A stretch of DNA of 64,000 nucleotides from Nostoc sp. JL33 (GTDB lineage: Bacteria > Cyanobacteriota > Cyanobacteriia > Cyanobacteriales > Nostocaceae): contig NZ_JABXKP010000026.1 of NCBI RefSeq assembly GCF_017114985.1, positions 87,346 through 151,345 of the forward strand, written 5' to 3'. The notes below the pieces were generated by a model. The model did no database searches, had not been told where the DNA came from, and saw only the letters and a program-made list of their open reading frames with translations. Below are positions 21,366 through 31,494 of the stretch, in pieces. The translations under genes were made by a program, and so were the position numbers. The stretch's first letter is position 1. Every line of letters begins with the position of its first letter.

Positions 21366-23588
21366 ATGTTACCTAAACCCAAAAAGCACTGGACACCTTC
21401 AAATTGGGCAAGTTGGAAGCCTTTCGGGATTGGCGAACAGTACCCGAACAACTATTGGGAAGTCTTTCGGGCAATCTGGCTGTCTCGTGACAAACTACCC
21501 TATGCGTGGAATATTCTCGATAAAGGTGTCTGTGATGGTTGCGCTCTCGGAACAACCGGGATGAAAGATTGGACTTTAGATGGCATTCATCTGTGCAATG
21601 TTCGGTTGCGGCTGTTGCGGATGAATACGATGCCAGCTTTTGACCCTGTGATATTGGCGGATGTATCGCAGTTACAAAAGCAAAAAAGTGCCCAATTACG
21701 AGACTTGGGAAGGCTTCCGTACCCGATGATTCGTCAACGAGGGGAAAAAGGCTTTCGCCGTGTTAGCTGGGATGAAGCTTTAGAGGTAATTAGCGATCGC
21801 ATCCGCACGACTACACCAGACCGCCTCAGTTTCTATGTTACCAGTCGCGGTACTGTCAACGAAACTTATTATGCTACCCAAAAAGCTGTGCGGGCAATCG
21901 GAAGCAATAATATTGATAACGCTGCCCGCATCTGCCATTCTCCGAGTACGGCGGGACTGAAAGCTGCTCTCGGTGCAGGGGCTACTACCTGTTCTTATAA
22001 AGACTGGATTGGAACTGATTTATTAGTCTTTATTGGCTCCAATGTTGCCAATAATCAGCCTGTTACCGTTAAATATCTTCATTACGCCAAGAAAGCTGGC
22101 ACTAAGATTGTAGTTATTAATACTTATCGTGAGCCAGGAATGGAGCGCTACTGGGTGCCCTCAATTGTGGAAAGTGCCGTTTTCGGTACAAAGTTTGCCG
22201 AAGACTTCTTCTTAATCAACATGGGCGGGGATATAGCATTTTTGAACGGCACAATTAAACATATAATTGCTAACAACTGGGTAGACGAGTCATTTATTAA
22301 CTTACACACAGTTGGCTTTGCCGAACTTAAAGCATCGTTAGAAAGTCAGTCTTGGGAAGAATTAGAGCGGCTTTCTGGGACATCCCGTGAAGAAATGTAC
22401 GCCTTTGCCAAAATGGTCAAAGAAGCGAATAAAGCTGTATTTGTTTGGAGTATGGGCATTACCCAGCATGAATGCGGCGAAGATAATGTGCGAAGTATCA
22501 TCAACTTAGCTCTCACCAAAGGTTTTGTCGGTCGAGAAGGCTGCGGTTTAATGCCAATTCGCGGTCACTCTGGGGTGCAGGGTGGTGCAGAGATGGGATG
22601 TTACGCGACAGTATTTCCTGGTGGTAAACCCATTACTCCAGAAAATGCTGCCCAATTGAGTCAGCATTGGGACTTTGAAGTGCCAGCAAGTAAAGGTTTA
22701 ATTGCTCCAGAAATGATTAACGCTGCACATCAAGGGGAATTAGATGTGTTGTTTTCCGTGGGAGGAAATTTTTTAGAAGTGCTGCCAGAACCGGATTATG
22801 TCGAAGCGGCGTTGAAGCAAATACCGTTGCGGGTACATATGGATATTGTTCTCTCCAGCCAGATGTTAGTGGAACCTGCTGATACTGTGGTGCTTTTACC
22901 TGCGACGACTCGCTACGAAATACCAGGGGGAGTCACAGAAACTAACACCGAACGCCGGGTAATTTTCAGTCCAGAAATTCCGGGGCCGCGAATTGGAGAA
23001 ACGCGTCCAGAGTGGGAAGTATTTTTAGAATTGGCAAGGCGGGTAAAACCAGATTTGGCAGATAAGCTGGCTTTTGCTGACACAGCTGCTATCCGTCAAG
23101 AAATTGCTCAAGTCGTTCCCGAATATGCAGGTATTCAACACTTACAGCAAGCTGGTGATCAGTTTCAATATGGCGGCTCACATTTATGCTTTGGCTGGAA
23201 TTTCCCTACAGCCGATAGGAAAGCACACTTTGGCGTATTATTGCCAGCAAAGAGAGAATTACCAGAGGGTAATTTCTTATTAGCAACGCGGCGAGGCAAA
23301 CAATTTAATAGTATGGTGCAGGAACGTAAGGATGCAATTACTGGGGCAGTGCGAGAGGCGGTGTTAATGAATGCTGCTGATGCGGCACAGTTGGGTTTAA
23401 AAGATAGCGATCGCGTCATTCTCAAGAATGATTTAGGCGAGTTGTTCTGTCAAGTCTATATTGCGCCAATTCAGTCAGGTAACTTGCAAGTACATTGGCC
23501 AGAAGGGAATGTGCTACTAGATAAAAGTAAGCGATCGCTCGAAGGTGTTCCTGATTATAATGCGATCGTGCGGTTGGAAAAAATCTAA
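21366..23588 (+). CDS. Molybdopterin-dependent oxidoreductase, FdhF/YdeP family
   Basis: CDGC...C near the N-terminus, GRLPYPMIRQRGEKGFRRVSWDEALEVI, MPIRGHSGVQGGAEMGCY; fdhD about 3.4 kb downstream. Confidence 0.8.
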   Translation: MLPKPKKHWTPSNWASWKPFGIGEQYPNNYWEVFRAIWLSRDKLPYAWNILDKGVCDGCALGTTGMKDWTLDGIHLCNVRLRLLRMNTMPAFDPVILADVSQLQKQKSAQLRDLGRLPYPMIRQRGEKGFRRVSWDEALEVISDRIRTTTPDRLSFYVTSRGTVNETYYATQKAVRAIGSNNIDNAARICHSPSTAGLKAALGAGATTCSYKDWIGTDLLVFIGSNVANNQPVTVKYLHYAKKAGTKIVVINTYREPGMERYWVPSIVESAVFGTKFAEDFFLINMGGDIAFLNGTIKHIIANNWVDESFINLHTVGFAELKASLESQSWEELERLSGTSREEMYAFAKMVKEANKAVFVWSMGITQHECGEDNVRSIINLALTKGFVGREGCGLMPIRGHSGVQGGAEMGCYATVFPGGKPITPENAAQLSQHWDFEVPASKGLIAPEMINAAHQGELDVLFSVGGNFLEVLPEPDYVEAALKQIPLRVHMDIVLSSQMLVEPADTVVLLPATTRYEIPGGVTETNTERRVIFSPEIPGPRIGETRPEWEVFLELARRVKPDLADKLAFADTAAIRQEIAQVVPEYAGIQHLQQAGDQFQYGGSHLCFGWNFPTADRKAHFGVLLPAKRELPEGNFLLATRRGKQFNSMVQERKDAITGAVREAVLMNAADAAQLGLKDSDRVILKNDLGELFCQVYIAPIQSGNLQVHWPEGNVLLDKSKRSLEGVPDYNAIVRLEKI

Positions 23589-23629
23589 ATCAAGTCTCAT
23601 TTTCCCAATTTATTTCAACCACATCTATT

Positions 23630-23873
23630 CTAGGGGCACAGCATTGCACATTGGTGTCAACTTAAGCGATTTTTCGCTTAAGTTGGCTTCCACGCCCGCC
23701 CAGAAATAAATTTCTTTGGCTTTTAGCTAAAATCTACTCAAGTAGACTAAAGATTTTTCGGATTATCCAGTCATATGAAGATGACTTGAGCTAAAAGCCA
23801 AGGAACTTCAGTTCCTTGTGGGACATGGGTTTTACGTTAAGTTGACACGTATGAGCTTTTTCTGTGCCCCTAC
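23630..23873. mobile_element. MITE-like nested inverted-repeat element
   Basis: Outer arms TAGGGGCACAG...CTGTGCCCCTA enclose inner arms GTGTCAACTTAA...TTAAGTTGACAC. Confidence 0.6.
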
Positions 23874-23934
23874 AGGCTGATCTATTTACTTTCAGTTATC
23901 CCCAATTCTAGATATTGAGAGTTTTTGGACTTAA

Positions 23935-24384
23935 CTAACCGAACGCCTGCACCACACTCAACATAAAATTAACCCGTTGCTCAAACTCTAGCTTTTTGAT
24001 CAATGCGACAAATTCATCCGTTTCACCAGGTAGTTGATAATCGGACGGCACTTGAATGACGCTTCCATTGTCCATTCCTTGTGCTAGCAGTAGCCAAACG
24101 TCTAATTTGGCATTGGGGCTTAGACTATTATAGGTTTGGTTTGCACCATTAATAATGTCCCGTTGTGCTTGCAGTTGATCTTCTTTAGACAACTCTTGGA
24201 TTTGGTCGAACACTGCTTTACCTATAGCTTCTACGCTTTCAGGAGGTGCCGGGTTTAGCTGTTCTTTAAGATCGAGGTAACCGAACCAGAGTAGGGCTAG
24301 CTGAGTATCTACATCAAAGCCTTGAAAAGTTTCTAAAGCTGGTTTTGTTGCTTCATCAGCTGTGTAAGTCATAAAAAACTCCAA
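23935..24384 (-). CDS. Helical carotenoid protein (orange carotenoid protein N-terminal-domain homologue)
   Basis: [24 protein letters not shown] and [29 protein letters not shown] fit the OCP N-terminal-domain family; no C-terminal NTF2-like domain. Confidence 0.85.
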   Translation of the reverse strand: MEFFMTYTADEATKPALETFQGFDVDTQLALLWFGYLDLKEQLNPAPPESVEAIGKAVFDQIQELSKEDQLQAQRDIINGANQTYNSLSPNAKLDVWLLLAQGMDNGSVIQVPSDYQLPGETDEFVALIKKLEFEQRVNFMLSVVQAFG

Positions 24385-24590
24385 CTAAGTAGGGTATTCT
24401 GATTTGTTCAGTTACTGGGAAAATTTGCTTTCAGTAGCTTCATATAACTTAACGAACAAATGAAGATGGATAACCCTACTTAGGGTATGAATAGCACTTA
24501 CTACATAAGACAGATATAGATAACTGAGGTTGCTAGTTACAAAAATGCCTGCTTTGATGTATATGAAAGCTAAGTAACGTCTTTGACTCT

Positions 24591-24653
24591 AAGCGATCGC
24601 TCCAAGGAGTTCCTGATTATAATGCGATCGTGCGTCTGGAAAAACAAACCTGA
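24591..24653 (+). pseudogene. 3'-end fragment of a second FdhF/YdeP-type molybdoenzyme gene
   Basis: Reads DSKRSLQGVPDYNAIVRLEKQT*, matching the C-terminus SKRSLEGVPDYNAIVRLEKI* of ORF 21366-23588. Confidence 0.75.
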
Positions 24654-24773
24654 TATTAACGATTTCCCACTGCTACGCTCAACTTAATATCACCTCAAAA
24701 CTAGCAGCCATGTCCATCGCCTGGGCAGTTGCTCTGGACGCACACGGAGAAGCGATCGCAACGCTGACAAAAA

Positions 24774-25091
24774 TTACTCAGATTCTTCACCTAGATAAGA
24801 TTGGCGACTATTGCGAACATGAAGAATTGCTACAACATTTTCTTCAACGATAAACAAAACTCGATATTTTCTTCGTTTTCCAACCCAGAGTTGCCGAATT
24901 TCACGACCAATCACTGATGCTTCTGGTGCTATGCTACAGCGATTAGGAAATTCTTGAAGTGAAGCGATCGCGTCTTGAAGTTCGTAATACCAGTTGTTGG
25001 CTACTTCAGCACTCAGGTTGTCGCACATCCAACGATAGGATGTTTCGATTTCTTGAAAGGCAGTGGGTTGAATGAGAACCTGGTAACTCAT
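24774..25091 (-). CDS. Type II toxin-antitoxin system RelE/ParE family toxin
   Basis: YQVLIQPTAFQEIETSYRWM and RQLWVGKRRKYRVLFIVEENVVAILHVRNSRQ; 4-nt overlap with the upstream ORF. Confidence 0.85.
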   Translation of the reverse strand: MSYQVLIQPTAFQEIETSYRWMCDNLSAEVANNWYYELQDAIASLQEFPNRCSIAPEASVIGREIRQLWVGKRRKYRVLFIVEENVVAILHVRNSRQSYLGEESE

Positions 25092-25354
25092 GGGCGAGGC
25101 GGAATGCCAAGTTTGTGTTGTAGGGTTGCCAAGCCTTGCTTTGCAGGAATTCCTTCACCCTGCTCAAACTCATCTAGTCCTTTACGAATACCTACTATTG
25201 TTTCTAGGTAATCAATGCGTTCTAAGAGTTCTCTGTATGTGGCTAGTGGCTGTTTTGGGGCTGTTTTGAGTGATTTCAAAAACCCAAGTAGATCCTCTAG
25301 CACTTCGTTTGGAGTGTTGTCAATTTCTTGTAATAGCAATTCTTTAATCGTCAT
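25088..25354 (-). CDS. Putative antitoxin paired with the RelE/ParE toxin
   Basis: Small ORF starting MTIKELLLQEIDNTPNEVLEDLLGFLKSL immediately upstream of and overlapping the toxin. Confidence 0.7.
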   Translation of the reverse strand: MTIKELLLQEIDNTPNEVLEDLLGFLKSLKTAPKQPLATYRELLERIDYLETIVGIRKGLDEFEQGEGIPAKQGLATLQHKLGIPPRP

Positions 25355-25633
25355 TACAGTTAATAGATGAAATTTATGTTTCTAGTATAGCGATACCTGC
25401 GGCAGTAAACTACGCACCCCCGAAATTTTCCCAGAAATAAGAAATAGAATATGTAGATTTAATTTAGAAAATATAACATCTCTTGTTGTTTATTTTCTAT
25501 CATGAGAAACGTGTAGTTACTATTTTATTAGAAACACCAATTATTAAGAACTGAATATTGACCCAGAAATTTTATCAGACCAGTAGGGTGAACATTATAA
25601 TGCCAGCCCTACAAGCATAATTACAAATTAGTA

Positions 25634-26899
25634 TCAATGATTCTCGACAACCTCTAGACCTGTCCTAGCTACTGATTTAATATCAACATCCTGATTGTTT
25701 AGCAGCACTATTATGGTGGTATTTTGATTGGGGAGATATGCAAGCAATGTTACGAAGCCATAAGCTGTACCACTATGCCCAATTGCTTTTGCTAAAGGAG
25801 ATGAAAACCGTTCTACACCCAACCCATAGCTATAGCCTTCGCCATGATCTTTAAATTTCAACATTTCTTTGATCATCTTCGAGGAAAGTAAGGTTTTTTT
25901 GACAAATAAGGCTTTGGCAAACTTGGCTAAATCCTCTGCTGTTGAAACTAATCCACCATCTCCTAAACCATTTCCATCATTGACTTTGGCGTAGCTATCT
26001 AGCTTACCATGCTTATGGCGATCGCCATAACCTGTAGCTACTTCTCCAATTGCCGGTTCGCGCAATTCCGTGAAGGTATGTTTTAATCCCAATGGTTTTA
26101 AAATCTGACTGCGGATGGCTTGTGCGAGAGTTCCCCTAGTGATATTTTCAACAATCAGTTCCAAAAGAATGTAGTTGCAATCAGTATAAATAAATTTTTC
26201 TCCAGGATTTGCCTGTGGTTGCTCCCCGTACATATACTGAATAGCTTCTCTGGCTGTCCAAGGCTGTGAGCGACTTCTTTTCGCTGTAGCTTGAATAAAC
26301 TTTTTTGTATCTAGGTATTCAGCAACACCACTGGTGTGGTTGAGCAGTTGACGAACAGTAATTTTGTCGCTGTTGATAATATGAGGACTGATGTCTCTTG
26401 GTAAATAGGTTGCGATCGCCTGATCTAATTGTATCTTCCCTTGCTCGACTAATTTCAGCACAACCACCGCCATAAAAGTTTTACTCATACTGGCAATAGA
26501 AAAGCCATCTGTGGGTTTCATCCGGGTTTTAGTTGACAAGTTATTCACACCAGATGCTCCCAGCCAAGAACCTTTAGGTGTAGAAATATACATTACTGCA
26601 CCAGGGATTTTCTCTTCTACAACTATCTGATTTAAAAGTCTTTGTAGTTGAGAACTTTTTCCTACGGTGGAGGTAGACATGACTTGTTTAGCAAGAGATT
26701 TTTCAATTACTCTCTGACTAATGTTATTAGCCACTAAGTATCCTGTAAAACCAAGGGAAATCACAAAGACTATTGCAAATAAAATTTTTCTGAAAGCCAA
26801 AAATCTTAGGTTCATTTTACTTACTAAACAGAAACCGAGCCAATCTAGCTCAACTGCACAAAGTAGTTGGTGAGCATCAACCTGACATCTGATATACAA
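25634..26899 (-). CDS. Serine hydrolase, beta-lactamase/penicillin-binding-protein-like family
   Basis: SMSK active-site motif in FSIASMSKTFMAVVVLKLVEQGK and YTDCNYILL. Confidence 0.85.
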   Translation of the reverse strand: MYIRCQVDAHQLLCAVELDWLGFCLVSKMNLRFLAFRKILFAIVFVISLGFTGYLVANNISQRVIEKSLAKQVMSTSTVGKSSQLQRLLNQIVVEEKIPGAVMYISTPKGSWLGASGVNNLSTKTRMKPTDGFSIASMSKTFMAVVVLKLVEQGKIQLDQAIATYLPRDISPHIINSDKITVRQLLNHTSGVAEYLDTKKFIQATAKRSRSQPWTAREAIQYMYGEQPQANPGEKFIYTDCNYILLELIVENITRGTLAQAIRSQILKPLGLKHTFTELREPAIGEVATGYGDRHKHGKLDSYAKVNDGNGLGDGGLVSTAEDLAKFAKALFVKKTLLSSKMIKEMLKFKDHGEGYSYGLGVERFSSPLAKAIGHSGTAYGFVTLLAYLPNQNTTIIVLLNNQDVDIKSVARTGLEVVENH

Positions 26900-26958
26900 A
26901 TAGCATTACTTTGTTCCCAGATTAGTATCAAAATTTAAATTCACCAACTCTCATAAAA

Positions 26959-27798
26959 ATGAAAATGGCAACTAAAAGCAAGACAAAAGCCACTGTCTGG
27001 GTTGTGGAAAATGGTAAAATGCGATCGCGTTTAGACCAACTCACCACTGAAGAACCTTTAGAAATTCGCCTCGTCCCTCTCCAGAAGACGGTAGCTGTAA
27101 CAATGCGGACACCAGGGGCAGATTTTGAACTAGCTGCTGGTTTCCTCTACAGTGAAGGAGTCGTTAGCCGCAGGGAAGATATCCGACGTATCAGTTACTG
27201 TGTGGATGAATTGGTGGATGGTGAACAGCGCCATAACATCGTAAATGTAGAATTGCGGGATGGCTTGATTCCAGACTTACAGCCTTTGGAACGTCATTTC
27301 TACACTAGTAGCGCCTGTGGGGTGTGTGGTAAAGCTAGCCTTGAGGCTTTGCGTATGCGGGGATGTCCAGTGATTCCTTCTGGCCCAACGGTAACACCTG
27401 AGATTATTTATAGCCTACCTGATAAGCTCCGGGCTGCTCAAGGTATCTTTACTGCTACAGGGGGTTTGCACGCTGCGGCTATTTTCGATACTCAAGGACA
27501 ACTGTTAAACCTGTGGGAGGATGTTGGGCGACACAATGCTTTGGATAAATTGATTGGTACAGCTTTGCTCAGTGACGAGTTACCTTTAAATAATTGTATT
27601 GTCCTAGTCAGTGGACGCTCTAGTTTTGAGATTTTGCAAAAGTCTACAACTGCTGGAGTTCCTATTGTTTGTTCTGTTTCCGCTCCTAGTAGTTTAGCGG
27701 TATCTGTCGCCAAGGAATTCGGAATTACCTTAATTGGATTCCTGCGCGGGGAACGGTTCAATATTTACACTGGTTTGCAAAGAATAAACGCTGCTTAA
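26959..27798 (+). CDS. fdhD: Formate dehydrogenase accessory sulfurtransferase FdhD
   Basis: TSSACGVCGKASLEAL and WEDVGRHNALDKLIG are FdhD signatures. Confidence 0.92.
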   Translation: MKMATKSKTKATVWVVENGKMRSRLDQLTTEEPLEIRLVPLQKTVAVTMRTPGADFELAAGFLYSEGVVSRREDIRRISYCVDELVDGEQRHNIVNVELRDGLIPDLQPLERHFYTSSACGVCGKASLEALRMRGCPVIPSGPTVTPEIIYSLPDKLRAAQGIFTATGGLHAAAIFDTQGQLLNLWEDVGRHNALDKLIGTALLSDELPLNNCIVLVSGRSSFEILQKSTTAGVPIVCSVSAPSSLAVSVAKEFGITLIGFLRGERFNIYTGLQRINAA

Positions 27799-28159
27799 GA
27801 ACACGGATTTAATAAAGATAGGACTTACGCATTAACAAGAAATACCAAATATGAATCAAGGTTAAAAACCATATCTTTCGTAAGGGCACAGCATTGCTGT
27901 GCCCCTACAGCATGATCTATTTACGTAGTTTACCGCCGTAGGCATCGCAGGATAATTAATAAAAACCTGAAAATGTCTGTTTAAAAAAGGCGATCGCATA
28001 CGGGAACATCTCAATGAGTGTAAAAAGCCTTGTAAAACCTCACTCCAACCCTCTCTTTGTTAAGGAGAGGGAGCAAGAATCTTGTTTCTCATCTGGTATA
28101 TTTGCTTTCACTGAGATACTCCGATCGCATACCCGCCCAATCTAGGCGATCGCACTACC

Positions 28160-29950
28160 TTGCTACTATGTCAGATATTAGGATTAGCTAGATTTGTAAT
28201 CATACTTTGTATGGTAGTTCTGCACGCACTTTCAGATTTCATCAACAGCGATTTTGCTGTTAGCGACTCATCTTGTAATTATTATTACGAAGGGCGTTGT
28301 CCTCAAAGTGGCGGTCGCCTGAAATTACCCCGCACCTCAATATCGGAAGCGATCGCTCAGGGACTAATGCAACATATTAGCAATAATGACTGTTATTCTC
28401 GTGAAGGCAAGATGTATGGAATACTATTGGTTGAACTGCCTAATGGCGAACAACGAATACTCAAAGCCTTCTCCGGTCTTTTGAATGGTTGCAGTGTGGT
28501 TGAGGGCTGGGTGCCGCCAATTCCAGGACGAGACGAAGTTGCTTTAGAGGAAGCCCGCACTTTGGCACAGTTGGACGCGATAAAGCAAGAACTCCTTACC
28601 TTGAAGCAACTCACCGAACGCCAGCAGTACCAAACCCTGGTTGATGAGTTTGAGCAACAATTACAAGCAATGAGCGATCGCCATCGCCATTGCAAACATC
28701 AACGACAAAAAAAACGTCAGCAAGTCTGCAATACACTCACTCCAGAAGCACTGACTATTGCTCTTGAACAACTCGACGAAGAGAGTCGTCAGCAGGGAAT
28801 TGAACGGCGGCAACTTAAACGCCAGCAAAATGCAGTATTACAGCCCCTGCAACAGTTAATTGCAGCAACGGATGCGCGAATTAGCGAACTCAAACAACAG
28901 CGTAAAACACTGTCGCGTCAATTGCAAGCTCAGATGCACACTAGTTACAGCCTGACTAATTTTTCCGGGCGATCGCAATCATTACAGCAATTGATGCCAG
29001 GAGGTTCGCCCACTGGTACAGGAGACTGTTGTGCCCCAAAGTTGCTCCATTATGCGGCAACACATAATCTCAAACCACTGGCAATGGCAGAATTTTGGTG
29101 GGGTGCATCTTCCGTAAATCAGGATAAAATTCAGGGAGAGTTTTACGGAGCGTGTGCCGAGCGATGTCAGCCATTGATGGGCTTTTTGCTCTCAGGATTA
29201 AAACCTATTTCAATCCCTAATAGGGATTTTCACACAACAAGCCCACTCTTGTTAAATAGATTAACACATTTGCGTAAATCCAATGTGTTTGACTCCCCAG
29301 CTTTCTCCCCTATTAAAGGAGAGATCCCCATTCTTTATGAAGACGAATGGCTGATTGCTGTAAACAAACCTGCTGGGCTACTTTCGGTACCTGGTCGTTA
29401 TCGCGATCGCCAAGATAGTGTCTTGAGTCGCTTACGTCATCTTAGGGCTGATGGCATGGCGCTTGCATCTGTGCATCGTTTAGATCAGGAAACATCTGGT
29501 ATTTTGTTGTTGGCACGCGATCGCCAAACCCATCGCCAACTTAGCCAGCAGTTTCAGCAACGCCAGATTCACAAGGTTTATGAAGCCATCCTTTCCGGTG
29601 CTGTGACAGTTGACCAAGGTGTGATTGACCTGCCATTATGGGGAGATCCGGAAAATCGCCCTAATCAAAAAGTTGATTGGCAGCACGGCAAACCTAGCTT
29701 GACACACTTCCAGGTAATGGCCACAGAAGGGGACTACACCCGCGTAGAATTTACGCCGTTAACAGGACGCACCCATCAATTAAGGGTTCATGCGGCTGAT
29801 ACGCAAGGGCTTGGGGTTACTATTTTAGGCGATCGCCTTTATGGATGCTGTGCAGTTACCAGTCGGTTACATCTGCACGCCAGAGAACTGAGCTTCGAGC
29901 ATCCGCAGTTAGAAAAAACCCTGCATTTACAAGCAATTACGCCCTTTTGA
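28160..29950 (+). CDS. RluA-family RNA pseudouridine synthase (long form)
   Basis: VNKPAGLLSVPGR and ASVHRLDQETSGILLLARDR, TGRTHQLRVH. Confidence 0.9.
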   Translation: MLLCQILGLARFVIILCMVVLHALSDFINSDFAVSDSSCNYYYEGRCPQSGGRLKLPRTSISEAIAQGLMQHISNNDCYSREGKMYGILLVELPNGEQRILKAFSGLLNGCSVVEGWVPPIPGRDEVALEEARTLAQLDAIKQELLTLKQLTERQQYQTLVDEFEQQLQAMSDRHRHCKHQRQKKRQQVCNTLTPEALTIALEQLDEESRQQGIERRQLKRQQNAVLQPLQQLIAATDARISELKQQRKTLSRQLQAQMHTSYSLTNFSGRSQSLQQLMPGGSPTGTGDCCAPKLLHYAATHNLKPLAMAEFWWGASSVNQDKIQGEFYGACAERCQPLMGFLLSGLKPISIPNRDFHTTSPLLLNRLTHLRKSNVFDSPAFSPIKGEIPILYEDEWLIAVNKPAGLLSVPGRYRDRQDSVLSRLRHLRADGMALASVHRLDQETSGILLLARDRQTHRQLSQQFQQRQIHKVYEAILSGAVTVDQGVIDLPLWGDPENRPNQKVDWQHGKPSLTHFQVMATEGDYTRVEFTPLTGRTHQLRVHAADTQGLGVTILGDRLYGCCAVTSRLHLHARELSFEHPQLEKTLHLQAITPF

Positions 29951-30289
29951 CGGATCAGATCAAACCCCAAGAACCCCAAACAGCTAAAGCTGGGCTTTGT
30001 CTACCCTAACAGCTAGCCTATTGCTTTTTAAATTTGTATGTGATAATTTCTGGTTGTAGTACATTCAACGGTTATCCGACCGACTTGCCGTATTTAGAGG
30101 AACTAAGATCACAGCTAAGAGACTTCCCAATAAAAAATATCCAACTACTGATTGTGAGACTACCCCACCAGATTAAATGATTTATTTATTCCTTGAAAAT
30201 CCTTAATGAGCGGTAAAGACGAGAATGCTGGAGTTGGCCTCTAGACTCTCATTCTGATCTTTTCTTTAATAAAAGGAGTAATAAAAAAG

Positions 30290-31339
30290 TTGTTGAATCA
30301 GTTCAAAAAGTTCTTATTTTTATTGCCACAACACTCAGTCAAGTCCCTTAGTGCCTTATGGGTTGCTAGTTCCTGGCTAGGTTTGTTGATTTCTGGCTGC
30401 GCTCCCAGTAACTCTGCAAATACTGACACTGCTCAAAATGTCAGTAACCAGACTCAAGAGAAAACTAGTCTGATTCGTCTAGGATACCAAAAGGGAGGTG
30501 TGGTACCAATTGCACGTCAACGAGGAGAGTTAGAAAAGAAGCTTGCGGCTGAGAATATTAAAGTTGAATGGGCTGGTCCCTTTGACCGATGTGCTACCTT
30601 ACTCCAAGCAATTAGCGCTAATCAAGCCGATCTAGGCGGGTGCGGAGACATCCCTGGATTGTCAGCTATTGCTGCCGGTCAGGAGCTTTGCATTGGGGCT
30701 GTCCAGCGTCCCAGACCTGAATCATTAAGCAGTGCGATCGTAGTCCGTGGCGATTCTCCTATCCGTAAACCCGCTGACCTAGTAGGTAAAAAAGTTGCTG
30801 TCAATCAGGCTGGTGCAGGTGAGTACCTGTTATTAAAAGTATTGGAAAAAGAGAACATTTCTAAAGATAAAGTTCAGCGCATTTTCTTAGCTCCAACTGA
30901 TGCTGCACCCGCCCTCTACCAAGGAACTGTGGACGCTTGGGCAGTTTGGGAACCATATATCTCAGTTGCCGAATTAGAGCATGGTGCTAGGAGAATCACC
31001 ACAACCCATCCAGCGCCTACTTACAGTGTAATGCTTGTGCGTAATCAGGCTGCGGCTAAATCTCCAGAAGCCGTGAAAGCTGCTTTTACCGCTTTAGGCG
31101 AGGAATACGATTGGTTGAATGTAAATACGGCAAAATCAGCCGAATTTCTAGTCAAGGACATCAAAATCTCCCCAGCCGTAGCCAAGCGGGTAACTGAGAA
31201 TCAAGGGCCACAGCTACTTGTCGCACCTAATGCTGATGACGTTGCCAAAATTCAGAAGACTGCTAACTGGATGCTAGAGCAAAAGATTCTACCGAAAAGA
31301 GTAGATGTTGCTGCGACTATTTGCCCCACGGTTAAGTAG
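30290..31339 (+). CDS. ABC transporter substrate-binding protein, aliphatic sulfonate (SsuA-like)
   Basis: Lipoprotein-like N-terminus LLISGCAPS; LIRLGYQKGGVVPIARQRGELEKKL, DAWAVWEPYISVAELE. Confidence 0.85.
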   Translation: MLNQFKKFLFLLPQHSVKSLSALWVASSWLGLLISGCAPSNSANTDTAQNVSNQTQEKTSLIRLGYQKGGVVPIARQRGELEKKLAAENIKVEWAGPFDRCATLLQAISANQADLGGCGDIPGLSAIAAGQELCIGAVQRPRPESLSSAIVVRGDSPIRKPADLVGKKVAVNQAGAGEYLLLKVLEKENISKDKVQRIFLAPTDAAPALYQGTVDAWAVWEPYISVAELEHGARRITTTHPAPTYSVMLVRNQAAAKSPEAVKAAFTALGEEYDWLNVNTAKSAEFLVKDIKISPAVAKRVTENQGPQLLVAPNADDVAKIQKTANWMLEQKILPKRVDVAATICPTVK

Positions 31340-31494
31340 GAGCAGGGGAGCAGGGAGTGGGGAGTGGGGGGAGAAGGGGGAGCAAGGGGAAAAGGGGGAG
31401 AAGGAAAATAACCATGCCCAATGCCCGATTCCCAATGCCCAATGCCCAATGCCCCATTTCCAAATAAGGTTTGTAATTTTTGAGGTAATGCAAT

